A DNA stretch of 64,000 bases from Paraburkholderia sp. CNPSo 3274 (GCF_024206475.1 NZ_JAMBPR010000031.1:34890-98889); one strand, 5' to 3'. Positions 1-8,109 are shown, numbered from the stretch's first letter. Numbers and translations are program-made. The notes: a model not told the origin generated them from the letters alone.

Positions 1-90
1 CATGCGCCTCGGCAACCAGGGTGCGGATCGTAATCCTAACTATTCGTGCCTGAAGCCCGCCCGCGAAAACTGCGCGCGCTGGCGCGGCGG

Positions 91-558
91 CTATTCGGTG
101 TCGAGTGAGCGAATCAGATTGGCGCGCAGGGTCACAATTGCGTTTTGCAATCTCATGAATTCGTCGTGACCCAGCCCGGTCGCTTCGGTGAGATCGGCGA
201 TTTTCAGACTCTTTTCGCGCAGCTTCCGGCCGCTGGCGGTCAGGCTCACGCGCACCTGACGCTCGTCCTCAGGATCGCGCCGCCGTTGCACATATTCCAT
301 CGCTTCGAGCTTTTTCAACATGGGCGTCAACGTGTTGGACTCGAGAAAGAGTTTCTCACCCAGGCCGCTCACGGTCTGGTTGTCCTGCTCCCAAAGCGCG
401 ATGATCGCGATGTACTGCGGATAGGTCAGCCCGAGTTTGTCCAGGATCGGCTTGTACGCCTTGCCGAAGGCCAGATTGGTCGAGTAAACCGCGAAGCAAA
501 GATAGTCTGCGAGCGGCGCGGGCGTGTCGGCCTGCGCCGGGTGGTCCGTCGATTTCAT
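91..558 (-). CDS. ohrR: OhrR, MarR-family organic peroxide sensor/repressor
   Basis: Cytoplasmic MarR-type winged-helix repressor that senses organic hydroperoxides through a reactive N-terminal cysteine and derepresses ohr. The protein has 155 residues, normal for OhrR. The motif LCFAVYS near residue 21 holds the sensing Cys, followed by YKPILDKLGLTYPQY, which is typical of OhrR, and then the recognition helix and the basic wing around RRRDPEDERQV. I chose the ATG at 558 rather than the one at 564 because the AGAGG ribosome site would abut 564 directly. The ohr gene lies about 0.5 kb away on the same strand, and a shared operator motif sits upstream of both genes, so auto-regulation and control of ohr are likely. 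Confidence 0.93.
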   Translation of the reverse strand: MKSTDHPAQADTPAPLADYLCFAVYSTNLAFGKAYKPILDKLGLTYPQYIAIIALWEQDNQTVSGLGEKLFLESNTLTPMLKKLEAMEYVQRRRDPEDERQVRVSLTASGRKLREKSLKIADLTEATGLGHDEFMRLQNAIVTLRANLIRSLDTE

Positions 559-605
559 GGTCATCCTCTTCAGACAAAGGCCTCAATGGCTCGCAAACTT
601 GAATA

Positions 606-619
606 AATCGCTTGCGATT
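606..619. promoter_or_regulatory. Candidate OhrR operator at the ohrR promoter
   Basis: A near-perfect inverted repeat, AATCGCTTGCGATT, lies about 50 bp upstream of the ohrR start. The same core (ATCGCaTgCGAT) occurs twice upstream of ohr. Its position and recurrence suggest an OhrR binding site. The sequence match is seen directly; binding is inferred. Confidence 0.7.
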
Positions 620-697
620 ATATCGTAGGCCGACACCGGTTCCGCCGTCCACCGCCATCGCGATGCCCGGCGAAACAGCCACAACGCGGTGGCGCAA

Positions 698-967
698 TCA
701 ATGGTGGGCGAAGAGGCTGTTTCGCTCAATGGAGACGCGGCTGCCCGCGTCCGAGGTGGCATTGGCCATGCCGCCGTATGCCGTCGCTGCATTGCCGCTC
801 CCGGTGCGCTCGGCAGCGAGCGTTTGCACGCTCTGACCGCGTTGCGATGCCGGTGCGCCGACTTCGGGCCGATAGGCCGGGGCCGGGCCGTAGCCGCTGG
901 CGAATGCGGGGGCGGCTGCGCTCGCCGAAAGGGCGATGAGGAGCGTGGCGATAAATTGGGTCTTCAT
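698..967 (-). CDS. Small secreted protein, DUF4148-like
   Basis: An 89-residue protein with a clear Sec signal peptide: MKTQF, a hydrophobic stretch, then cleavage after a PAFA-type motif near residue 23. The mature part is short, rich in Ala, Gly and Pro, and has no cysteines. The small exported DUF4148-type proteins so common in Burkholderiaceae look like this, but the family assignment is by general resemblance only. A GAGA ribosome site precedes the ATG. It sits between ohrR and ohr on the same strand; a role in peroxide defence is not shown. Function unknown. Confidence 0.7.
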   Translation of the reverse strand: MKTQFIATLLIALSASAAAPAFASGYGPAPAYRPEVGAPASQRGQSVQTLAAERTGSGNAATAYGGMANATSDAGSRVSIERNSLFAHH

Positions 968-1029
968 GATTGGATCTCGCTAGGTGAAGTGCAGTGAGTT
1001 TGGGTGAAAGAGGCGATTGCGTTTGCCGG

Positions 1030-1476
1030 TTACGCGGTGACGACGGTGAGGCTCACGTCGATGTTGCCGTGCACGGCCTTCGAGTACGGGCAGATCTGAT
1101 GGGCGCTGCGCGCGATGGCCTCGGCCACCGTTTGCTCGACGCCTGGCAGCGTGACCGTGAAGTGCGCGCCCAGGAACCAGGCGGCGCCGGTCTGACCGAT
1201 ATCGACCTGAATGTCCACCGAAGCGTCCGACGGCAATGCGACTTTCTTCAGCGAGGCCGCGATGCCGAGCGCGGAGATGTAGCAGGCAGACCATGCGCCG
1301 GCGAACAGCTGCTCGGCGCGCGGGTGCGGTTCGGTCGCGACGATGTCGAGTGTTTCGCCGGCTGAGGACGAGAGTTCGAGGTCGACCACGCCAAATTCGC
1401 CGCGTTGGGCGACGGGATCGTGATTGATGGTGGTGTGGGTGTTGCCCGAGAACAGCACTTTGTCGATCGTTGCCAT
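1030..1476 (-). CDS. ohr: Ohr, organic hydroperoxide resistance peroxidase
   Basis: Thiol-dependent peroxidase of the Ohr/OsmC fold that reduces organic and fatty-acid hydroperoxides, normally with lipoylated proteins as electron donors. At 148 residues it matches the family. Both catalytic cysteines are present: one in GAWSACYISALG (mid-protein) and one in AHQICPYSKAVHGN. The ATG at 1476 is preceded by AAGGAG at good spacing, so the in-frame extension upstream is rejected. Two OhrR-like palindromes lie 50-125 bp upstream. Paired with ohrR this is a complete sensor-enzyme module. Confidence 0.95.
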   Translation of the reverse strand: MATIDKVLFSGNTHTTINHDPVAQRGEFGVVDLELSSSAGETLDIVATEPHPRAEQLFAGAWSACYISALGIAASLKKVALPSDASVDIQVDIGQTGAAWFLGAHFTVTLPGVEQTVAEAIARSAHQICPYSKAVHGNIDVSLTVVTA

Positions 1477-1528
1477 GTTGCGCTCCTTGATGGATTCCAG
1501 AGTTGGGTGATATGCGTCGCGTAAGATC

Positions 1529-1542
1529 AAATCGCATGCGAT
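1529..1542. promoter_or_regulatory. Candidate OhrR operator 1 upstream of ohr
   Basis: AAATCGCATGCGAT contains a perfect 12-bp palindrome (1531-1542). It lies about 55 bp upstream of the ohr start and matches the motif at the ohrR promoter. Confidence 0.75.
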
Positions 1543-1585
1543 GTATAGTGGATGAGAAAATCCGGCATGTCAAGCGTATAAGATT

Positions 1586-1599
1586 AAATCGCATACGAT
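1586..1599. promoter_or_regulatory. Candidate OhrR operator 2 upstream of ohr
   Basis: AAATCGCATACGAT is a second copy with one central change. It starts 57 bp from the first and both share the preceding AAGAT-AAATCG context, so the sites form a tandem pair of about five helical turns. Confidence 0.7.
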
Positions 1600-1683
1600 A
1601 TATATGGGGCGACTTCGGAAGGGCGATCGGTCGCTGGAGCGGTATCTATCGTATAGTGCGTTCATTGACGATTGAGACCTTTT

Positions 1684-1709
1684 TGCCGGCACTCTAGGGA
1701 GTGCCGGCA
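1684..1709. repeat. Perfect 11-bp inverted repeat (hairpin) between osmC-like gene and ohr
   Basis: TGCCGGCACTC and its exact reverse complement are separated by TAGG. The hairpin lies downstream of the OsmC-like gene and upstream of the ohr operators. There is no U-tract on the correct side for transcripts from the minus strand, so it may end or stabilise the osmC-like transcript, but it is not a canonical intrinsic terminator. Confidence 0.75.
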
Positions 1710-1744
1710 CGGCTGGCCGAGCCGCCTCTGACTTTTCGCGAGCG

Positions 1745-2218
1745 CTACGCAGCCAGTTCGATGGTCGGTTCGCAAACAATGGGAAAGTTCACCGAATTGG
1801 CGATATAGCACTGCTCGTGCGCCGCATGATGCAGCCGCTCGGCGAGGCTGCGGTTGTCGCTCGCGCGGATGGTCACGCGCGGGCGCAGCACGATCTTCGT
1901 GAAGGCGCCGCGCTGCGGGGTATCGGCCATCGTGCCTTCGGCCTCGTCTTCATAGGCGAGCACCGCGATGCCCGCCTCGGCGCACAGGTGCAGATACCAG
2001 AGCTTGTGGCACGCCGAAGCCGAAGCCACGAGCAGATCCTCGGGATTCCAGCGTGAGGCGTCGCCGCGAAACGCCGGATCCGATGAGCCTGGAATGTCCG
2101 GCTTGCCGCGCGAGCGGATCACGTGATCGCGGTCGTAGTCGCGATAACCCGAGGTGCCGCTGCCGCGATTGCCGATCCATTGCACCGAAACGCGGTAGGT
2201 GTGTTCGCCATGCGCCAT
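1745..2218 (-). CDS. OsmC-family protein
   Basis: A 157-residue OsmC/Ohr-fold protein distinct from the neighbouring Ohr. Two redox cysteines are visible, in VASASACHKLWYLHL and HEQCYIANSV, which supports peroxidase chemistry. The N-terminal part (VQWIGNRGSGTSGYRDYDRDH) is the long beta-hairpin type found in OsmC-like proteins rather than classical Ohr. The ATG at 2218 has a GGAGAG site. It is divergent from a GntR regulator, and a 30-bp palindrome lies between the two, suggesting that regulator controls it rather than OhrR. The substrate is unknown. Confidence 0.88.
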   Translation of the reverse strand: MAHGEHTYRVSVQWIGNRGSGTSGYRDYDRDHVIRSRGKPDIPGSSDPAFRGDASRWNPEDLLVASASACHKLWYLHLCAEAGIAVLAYEDEAEGTMADTPQRGAFTKIVLRPRVTIRASDNRSLAERLHHAAHEQCYIANSVNFPIVCEPTIELAA

Positions 2219-2264
2219 GCTGACTCTCCGTTCGATCGAAAAGGGGTAAGTCATTATGACCGTA

Positions 2265-2294
2265 TTCGGCATTTTGGTATACCATTATGCCGAA
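2265..2294. promoter_or_regulatory. 30-bp palindromic operator, probable GntR/FCD site
   Basis: Outer arms TTCGGCAT and ATGCCGAA flank a perfect inner palindrome TGGTATACCA (2275-2284), all on one dyad axis with only the two TT spacers unpaired. FCD-type GntR regulators typically bind T-GGTATACC-A cores. It lies between the divergent OsmC-like gene and the GntR gene, 42 bp upstream of the chosen GntR start. Confidence 0.75.
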
Positions 2295-2336
2295 GTGGCC
2301 CAGATGAGAACTGGGCTGGAACGGGGCATAACACGC

Positions 2337-2990
2337 ATGGAAACAAAATTCGACTCCACGGCGGACGCGGTTGCGTCCGGATTGCGCGACCTGATCGTCA
2401 GCGGCGAGCTGGGCAGCGGCGAGCGCCTTGTCGAGCGCGATCTCGCGGAGCGTTTCGAGGTGAGCCGCATTCCGCTGCGCGAAGCGATCCAGCGGCTCGC
2501 GCGCGAGGGGCTCGTCGAGATTTTCCGCAATCGCGGCGCGGTCGTGCGCATGCTCACGGTGCAAGACGTGGAGGAGATCTACGGCCTGCGCGCACTGCTC
2601 GAAGGCGACGCGATCTTTCACGGCGTCAAGCGCATCGACGACGAAACGCTCGCACGCGCGGAACTCGTTCACCGGCTGCTGGGCGAGGCGGTCACCACGC
2701 AGAAGCAGGGCGAGCTCAACCGCGAGTTTCACGAACTGCTTTACGGCGCGTGCGGCAACGCCCGGCAACTGGCGGCGATCCGCGAATTGCGCGCGCAGGT
2801 GGAGCGCTACGAGCGGCTGCAGAATACGCTGCTTGCCGATACGCCCTCGTTTCAGCACGAACACGAGGCAATCCTGGAGGCGTCCCTCGCACGCAACGCA
2901 CGCAGCGCGCGCGCCTTGACCGTGGCGCATATCGACTCGGCGAGGCGCATCGTGCTCGCCGTGGCGGAGCGCATGGCAGCGCAAGGCTAG
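2337..2990 (+). CDS. GntR-family regulator, FCD subfamily
   Basis: A 217-residue regulator with an N-terminal winged helix (GERLVERDLAERFEVSRIPL, then REAIQRLAREGLVEI) and an all-helical C-terminal FCD ligand domain (residues about 85-210), whose EFHELLYGACGN and HEHEAIL stretches carry the usual acid/His metal ligands. Such proteins sense small carboxylates. I start it at the ATG at 2337 because the in-frame upstream ATG at 2256 would put the palindromic operator inside the gene. The likely targets are itself and the divergent OsmC-like gene. The effector cannot be read from sequence. Confidence 0.9.
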   Translation: METKFDSTADAVASGLRDLIVSGELGSGERLVERDLAERFEVSRIPLREAIQRLAREGLVEIFRNRGAVVRMLTVQDVEEIYGLRALLEGDAIFHGVKRIDDETLARAELVHRLLGEAVTTQKQGELNREFHELLYGACGNARQLAAIRELRAQVERYERLQNTLLADTPSFQHEHEAILEASLARNARSARALTVAHIDSARRIVLAVAERMAAQG

Positions 2991-3101
2991 CGCGCAGACA
3001 CCCCAGCATTCACAACCATAGCGCTGGTTTTTACGACATTTTTTCTTGTGGCCCTTACGGGTCAACCCTAGACTGGGGGCATCGAAACGACTGGAGACGC
3101 C

Positions 3102-3740
3102 ATGTCGATCTCGCGTGCAACCCAGCGCCCGGATGAGCAGATCACCTCCGTCCAGCCCGGCCTCGGCCGGCTCGTGCTGAGGCGCTTCGATCCGCGCCAC
3201 GACTCGTGGGAAGCGCTTACGCGTTTGCTGCATCGCGCGTTCTCGCGGCTCGCGTCGCTCGGATTGCACTGCTCATGTGCTGATCAGGCGGCGAGCCTCA
3301 CGCGTGAACGCGCGCTGGCTGGAGACTGTTTCGTCGCCGTCTGCAATGGCAGGATCATCGGTACGCTCACAGTGGAAGGTCACGATAGCCAATCGCAGTG
3401 CGAACATTATCGCCAACGCAGCGTGGCTTCGATCCATCAGTTCGGTATCGAGCCAAAATGGCAAAGCCGCGGCATCGGCGGTGCGCTGCTCGCTTTCGCG
3501 GGGCGTTGGGCGGCTGCGCGCGGCTACACGCAGCTCGCGCTGGACACGCCGTTTCCCGCCGCCCACCTTATCGCGTTCTATCGCGCACAAGGCTTTAGTC
3601 TCATTGATGTCGTGCGCTTTGCTGGTCGCGGCTACGACAGCGCCGTGCTCAGCAAAGCCGCTGCGGCGCGGTGCGGCGTGGCAATCCCGCACTTGCCTGG
3701 TGGACTGCCGCACGCCACGTCGCCGAGTCCGCTCGCCTGA
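3102..3740 (+). CDS. GNAT-family N-acetyltransferase
   Basis: A 212-residue protein. The acetyl-CoA binding motif A is clear around residues 113-140 (QFGIEPKWQSRGIGGALLAF), followed by a motif B helix and the AHLIAFYRAQGF segment typical of GNAT C-terminal beta6-alpha. The C-terminal 30 residues are a low-complexity tail. The upstream GGAGACGCC supports the ATG. It is convergent with the EAL gene, 13 bp away. The acceptor substrate is unknown. Confidence 0.85.
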   Translation: MSISRATQRPDEQITSVQPGLGRLVLRRFDPRHDSWEALTRLLHRAFSRLASLGLHCSCADQAASLTRERALAGDCFVAVCNGRIIGTLTVEGHDSQSQCEHYRQRSVASIHQFGIEPKWQSRGIGGALLAFAGRWAAARGYTQLALDTPFPAAHLIAFYRAQGFSLIDVVRFAGRGYDSAVLSKAAAARCGVAIPHLPGGLPHATSPSPLA

Positions 3741-3753
3741 GCGCGCGCCACGC

Positions 3754-5328
3754 TCACGCCTTGCTAGCGCGCGCCGCTTCACGCTCCAGATAGCGCAGGA
3801 ATTCGTCGGCGGGCATGGCCTTCGCATAGAGCCAGCCCTGGGCGAACTGCACGCCGCGCTCACGCAGATACTGCGCTTGCGCCATGGTTTCCACACCCTC
3901 GGCGACCATCAGCAGGTCGAGGCTGCGCGCCATGTCGATCACGTGCGGCACGATCTTGTTCATTTCCTCGCCGCTCGCCAACCAGCGGATGAACGAGCGG
4001 TCGATCTTGATGCCATCCACCGGCAGTTCCTGCAGATACGAGAGACTCGAATATCCCGTGCCGAAATCGTCGATGAAAACGCGGTGGCCGGCCGCGCGAA
4101 ACGCTTCAAGAACAGGCGCGGAACTGGCGGTGTCGATGAGCGTGCGCTCAACCGCTTCGAACCAGATTTGCTCGGGGCGCACCGCATATTTCGCGAGGCT
4201 GGCCTTGAGGGTTTCGAGCACGCGTGTGCCGGCGAGATCCTTGCCGGCAAGGTTGATCGAGACGTGCAGATCGCGGCGAAGCGCGAGCATGGCGCCCACG
4301 CCCTCGAACACGGAACGTATGACTTGATCGGTGATGGGCTCGATGAGATCGAGCGACTCCGCCATGGGAATGAACGTGTCCGGCGCGACGACGGTGCCGT
4401 CTTCGAGCTTCCAGCGCAAGAGCGCTTCCGCGCCGACGCAGCGCCCGCTTTCCAGCGAGACGAGCGGCTGCAGCCATGCCACGAACTGGCACCGCCGGAT
4501 GCCCTGCAGCATCGCGCTGCGCGGCGTGCGCAGCTTGCGGCGCCAGCGCATGACAAGCCACGTGCCGATTGCGCTCAGAACGAGCGCCGGCGGGATCGTG
4601 GTCCTGAGTTTCGCGAGCAGGTTGCGGCGCATGCGGTCCTCGGGCTCGTACGCGACCACCGCGATGGGAAAGCGGCTCGAGCGCTCGACGACGTAATAGC
4701 GGCCCTCGAAATATGGGCTGCTGCCGGTGCGCTTGAGCGCTGCGCGGACGAGGGCATCGTCGGCGTGCGCCCAGCTCGAAATGACGGCGCCGTCCTGCGT
4801 TTCGAGCACGGTTAGCTGAATGGTGTCGTCGAGCGGCACGATGTCGAGGTAGAAGCGCGGATCGATCACCACGACGTGATTGCCCAGGCGCACGTTGAGC
4901 ATGCGCCGTTCGCTGCCGCGCTTGCCGACTTCGGTATGCCAGGCGGTGAAACCGTCGGCAAAGGCCCATTCGGGCGGCGGCAATGCGATGTCGACAGCGC
5001 CGCGCAGCGAAGTGCAGCGCAGCCGCATGTCATCGATCGAGGCGACTTCGCGAATGTATCGAAACTGTTCCTCGACCTGCCGCAAGCGTTGCATGTGGTC
5101 GGTCGTGCACGGCGTGTCGGCGTATGACATGAGCTGGCGCAGCGCGGACTCGGCTTCGGAGGTCACCAGTTCGGCGCGCAGCAGCGCGCGATTCGAAAAG
5201 ACGTCCACTTGCTGGCGCTGCAGGCGTTCGTTGACGGCGTCCGAAGCGTACACGGCGGCCGTGAGCGTTGCCAGGACGGCGAACGCCACGACACAAAACG
5301 TCGTCAGGGCGGTGAGTCGGCTGCTCAT
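3754..5328 (-). CDS. Membrane EAL-domain c-di-GMP phosphodiesterase with CSS-type sensor
   Basis: A 524-residue inner-membrane protein that hydrolyses c-di-GMP. TM1 lies at residues 8-30. A periplasmic domain with the conserved Cys pair pattern (DTPCTTDHM ... RLRCTSLRG) suggests a CSS-motif redox sensor, in which disulfide state controls activity. TM2 lies near residues 240-260, followed by a complete EAL domain. All catalytic features are present: EALLRW, the Asn in SINLAGKD, Glu in WFEAVE, DD in FIDDFGTGYSS, Lys in GIKIDRS, VAEGVET and AQGW. It should be an active phosphodiesterase. It follows a GGDEF gene on the same strand by about 190 bp, so the two may be opposing partners. Confidence 0.92.
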   Translation of the reverse strand: MSSRLTALTTFCVVAFAVLATLTAAVYASDAVNERLQRQQVDVFSNRALLRAELVTSEAESALRQLMSYADTPCTTDHMQRLRQVEEQFRYIREVASIDDMRLRCTSLRGAVDIALPPPEWAFADGFTAWHTEVGKRGSERRMLNVRLGNHVVVIDPRFYLDIVPLDDTIQLTVLETQDGAVISSWAHADDALVRAALKRTGSSPYFEGRYYVVERSSRFPIAVVAYEPEDRMRRNLLAKLRTTIPPALVLSAIGTWLVMRWRRKLRTPRSAMLQGIRRCQFVAWLQPLVSLESGRCVGAEALLRWKLEDGTVVAPDTFIPMAESLDLIEPITDQVIRSVFEGVGAMLALRRDLHVSINLAGKDLAGTRVLETLKASLAKYAVRPEQIWFEAVERTLIDTASSAPVLEAFRAAGHRVFIDDFGTGYSSLSYLQELPVDGIKIDRSFIRWLASGEEMNKIVPHVIDMARSLDLLMVAEGVETMAQAQYLRERGVQFAQGWLYAKAMPADEFLRYLEREAARASKA

Positions 5329-5521
5329 GGTGTGCGCTCGGGCTCCGGCGTCGCGAACGAAGGGGCCGCGCGGCTTTCGTCGATCGCCGCTGCCGATGGT
5401 AGCGTTTTTCCCTTGGCGGCGACGCGCTGCTGTGCGGCGCGCGAACGCAATCGCAGTGGCCGCCGGCGTTCCCGCTCATGCGTGGCGCATGAATGCGGCC
5501 AACGGGGGCGTCAAGCACCCG

Positions 5522-7315
5522 TCAAGCACGCGCAGGATCGATCGATCGGGAATCCTCTGCAACGACGCGATTGCGGCCACCTTCCTTCGCGGCATAGAGC
5601 CGCCGGTCGGCTACCGACATGAGCGCTTCGTAGTGGGCGGGGCAATCGGCGGGACTTGCCGCCACGCCAATCGAGACGGTGAACGCAATCGCATCCGCAT
5701 CCCGGTTGGCGGCGTCGCCCGGCGCGCCGGCGGCAAGCGCCGAGTCCGCCGCGTGCGCTTCGACCGCGCGGCGGATGCGTTCGGCTACACCCGCCGCCGT
5801 GGCGAGATCGGCGCCGGGCAGCAGCGCCGCGAATTCCTCGCCGCCCACGCGCGCGGGCATTTCCGCGCTGCGCAGGTTGTTGCGCAGAATGTCCGCGAAT
5901 ATCACCAGCACGCGGTCGCCCGCCGCGTGGCCGAAGCGGTCGTTGACGCGCTTGAAGTAGTCGATATCGAGCATCAGCATTGCCATGGCGGGCGCCGGTG
6001 CCTCGTCACCGTCTGCGCGGGCGGCGCGTTCCAGCGTCTCGTCGAAGACATCCTGGAAGCGCCGACGGTTCGCGAGGCCGGTGAGCGGATCGCTGCGCGC
6101 GAGTGCTTTGAGCCGCGAACTCGCCTCGACGTATTGGCCGAATATGTTCTTCACGATGAACAGGGTGCCGACGAGCAGCACGGCGATCGCCAGCCAGGCG
6201 ACGATCAGCGGGCTGTTGAACACGCGGCGCGCCGCCGCGAGCGTGAGCTCCGAGTCGTCCGTGTGCGTGAGCAGGATCCAGTGCGTCTCGCCCACGTGCT
6301 GGAAGAGCAAATACTGGCCCGAGCGCACAGCGTACCCCTGGTCGCGCTTCATCCATGCCGCCGCCGACGAGCGAGCCACGTCGAGCAGATACGGATCGAA
6401 CCTGGTGGGACGCTGCGCGGTGATCTTGCCATCGACGCAATAGACGAGGTCGCCGTTACTGTTCAGCAGGCCGAACTCGGCAGGCTCCTGCTCGTCGTCG
6501 GCCAGATTGGCGGAGGCAAGCTGGAGCGCGAGCAGGCGCGAGGGCGCGACGTCCATCACCACGGCGCCGCGGAAGCGCCCATTGGCGTAGACGGGCGCGC
6601 TGAGCGTTGAGATCGCCTCGCTTTTTTTCGATTCCGTATAGATCGGAGTCCAGATGATGTCGCGTCCCGCATTCTGGCCGGTGACAAGCAGCCGGTAGTA
6701 GGGCATGGTGCTGAAGCGCCGCAACAGGTCGGACGCGCGCGCGTCCGGGCGTTCGGGCGAGAGCACGTACAGACCGTTGGCCGAGATGTACGCGACCGTG
6801 CTTTGCACCGCGTCGGCGTGCTGGCTGATCGCGAGGAGCGGGCTGATCGAGCGCACCAGCACGATGTCGGCGGGCAGCGTGGCGGCGTCGCGGTGAAAGC
6901 CCTCGATTCCCGCGAGTTCTTGCGCATTGGTGCCGAAAACGGGCGGTCCACCCATCGCGCCGGGGCCCTCCCATTGCAGCTTGTCGCTGTCACGCAGCGC
7001 GGCCTGCACCTCCTGATTCTGCAAGCCTTCGCGCTGCTGGCTCGACGAGGCGAGCAAGTGTTCCGCGTAGTCGCGCAGGAACAGCAGGCGCCGGCGCTCC
7101 GCGGAAATCATTGCGTCCACGCCCACGGCGCGTACCTCCAGGTCGCGCTGGCGGCTATGGAGGTCGTAGCGCGTCATCTGGTAGAGCTGGCGCAGGCCCA
7201 CGACGCTCACCAGCGCCATGGCGGCAAGAAAGCACACCGTCACCACGAGATGCGGGCGTTTCATGACCATGCTGGAGAAGCCGTGCGGTCGCGCGCGGCC
7301 TGGCGTGTGCTGCAT
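5522..7315 (-). CDS. Membrane diguanylate cyclase with periplasmic Cache-type sensor
   Basis: A 597-residue protein. TM1 (KRPHLVVTV...) near residues 18-40, a large periplasmic region of about 290 residues of dCache type, TM2 (SPLIVAWLAIAVLLVGTL), then a GGDEF domain. The signature is GGEEF, a functional variant. The inhibitory I-site position reads RSAE instead of RxxD, so product inhibition may be weak. I start at the ATG at 7315; the ATG at 7270 is possible, but the frame extended above 7372 would translate a 23-bp perfect hairpin. The EAL phosphodiesterase gene lies directly downstream. Confidence 0.9.
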   Translation of the reverse strand: MQHTPGRARPHGFSSMVMKRPHLVVTVCFLAAMALVSVVGLRQLYQMTRYDLHSRQRDLEVRAVGVDAMISAERRRLLFLRDYAEHLLASSSQQREGLQNQEVQAALRDSDKLQWEGPGAMGGPPVFGTNAQELAGIEGFHRDAATLPADIVLVRSISPLLAISQHADAVQSTVAYISANGLYVLSPERPDARASDLLRRFSTMPYYRLLVTGQNAGRDIIWTPIYTESKKSEAISTLSAPVYANGRFRGAVVMDVAPSRLLALQLASANLADDEQEPAEFGLLNSNGDLVYCVDGKITAQRPTRFDPYLLDVARSSAAAWMKRDQGYAVRSGQYLLFQHVGETHWILLTHTDDSELTLAAARRVFNSPLIVAWLAIAVLLVGTLFIVKNIFGQYVEASSRLKALARSDPLTGLANRRRFQDVFDETLERAARADGDEAPAPAMAMLMLDIDYFKRVNDRFGHAAGDRVLVIFADILRNNLRSAEMPARVGGEEFAALLPGADLATAAGVAERIRRAVEAHAADSALAAGAPGDAANRDADAIAFTVSIGVAASPADCPAHYEALMSVADRRLYAAKEGGRNRVVAEDSRSIDPARA

Positions 7316-7371
7316 GAAGCCCCCGGGGACGGCGAATGGACGCGCGCGCATCGCGGTGCGGCGTGGCCCGG

Positions 7372-7428
7372 CGGCGCGTTTCCGGGCGTCGCGACGAGCA
7401 TAGCATCGCGACGCCCGGAAACGCGCCG
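7372..7428. repeat. 23-bp perfect inverted repeat upstream of the GGDEF gene
   Basis: Arms at 7372-7394 and 7406-7428 are exact reverse complements, with an 11-nt loop. It sits between the stop of the HD gene (7468) and the GGDEF start (7315), both on the minus strand. It could terminate or separate the two transcripts, or act in the GGDEF leader. There is no U-tract. Confidence 0.9.
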
Positions 7429-7467
7429 AACGCCGCCTCAGGCGTCCCGGATCGCTCCCGGCGGCAC

Positions 7468-8109
7468 TCAACCGCTCCAGGCAGAATGGCGGATCACGCT
7501 GCAGAAGTTGCCGGCATGGAAATGCGGGTCCTTGTCTGCGAGCACGTCGGCCTTGACGTTGCCGAAGGTGGTGGCGGGCTTGTGCTTGATGCCGTCATAG
7601 AAGGTCTGGATGATGTCCTCCTTGAAGTGCTCGCTGCGCGGGTGCGCGTGGACCACGGCCTCGCGTTCGGTGTCGCTGAAGCGGTCGTAGGCAATGCCGA
7701 GCACGTCCATTTCGACGCCTGCCGTGAGGAGCGCGATCACCGGATGCATGTGCTGCGGGATGCCCGGCGTCGTATGCAGTGCGATGGCGGTCCACACAAG
7801 GTCGATGTCCTGCTGCGAGATGCCGTGGCCGCGCAGGAAATCGCGCGCGACATTCGCGCCGTCCACTTCGAAGCGCTCGTGGTCGCTGCTGTGAGCGTGC
7901 GTGAGGCCCATGTCATGAAACATTGCGCCGGCGTAGAGCAGTTCGCGATCGAACTTCAGGCCGAGCCGGCGGCCGGCCAGTGCGCCGAAATAATAGACGC
8001 GGCTCGAATGATGGAACAGCAGCGGCGATTCGGTGTCGCGCACGAGTTCGGTGATTTCGCGGGCGAGTTTGCTGTCGGGGATCGCGACATCGGCAAGGGT
8101 CGGGGTCAT
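7468..8109 (-). CDS. HD-domain metal-dependent hydrolase, cyanamide hydratase-like
   Basis: A 213-residue HD-superfamily protein. Metal ligands are visible as the His pair in LLFHHSSRVYYFG, the HD doublet in YAGAMFHDMGL, and His in TAIALHTTPG. The spacing and the RVYYFG motif resemble the cyanamide hydratase (Ddi2) branch rather than (p)ppGpp or c-di-GMP HD enzymes. The substrate cannot be assigned. A strong GGAGGA site sits before the ATG. The gene shares a 336-bp upstream region with the divergent histidine kinase and is followed by a long hairpin. Confidence 0.85.
   Translation of the reverse strand: MTPTLADVAIPDSKLAREITELVRDTESPLLFHHSSRVYYFGALAGRRLGLKFDRELLYAGAMFHDMGLTHAHSSDHERFEVDGANVARDFLRGHGISQQDIDLVWTAIALHTTPGIPQHMHPVIALLTAGVEMDVLGIAYDRFSDTEREAVVHAHPRSEHFKEDIIQTFYDGIKHKPATTFGNVKADVLADKDPHFHAGNFCSVIRHSAWSG

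Noticed and set aside
1..90. Possible 3' end of an upstream plus-strand gene
   Set aside because: Several short frames are open but none shows a motif; cannot be judged from 90 bp at the window edge.
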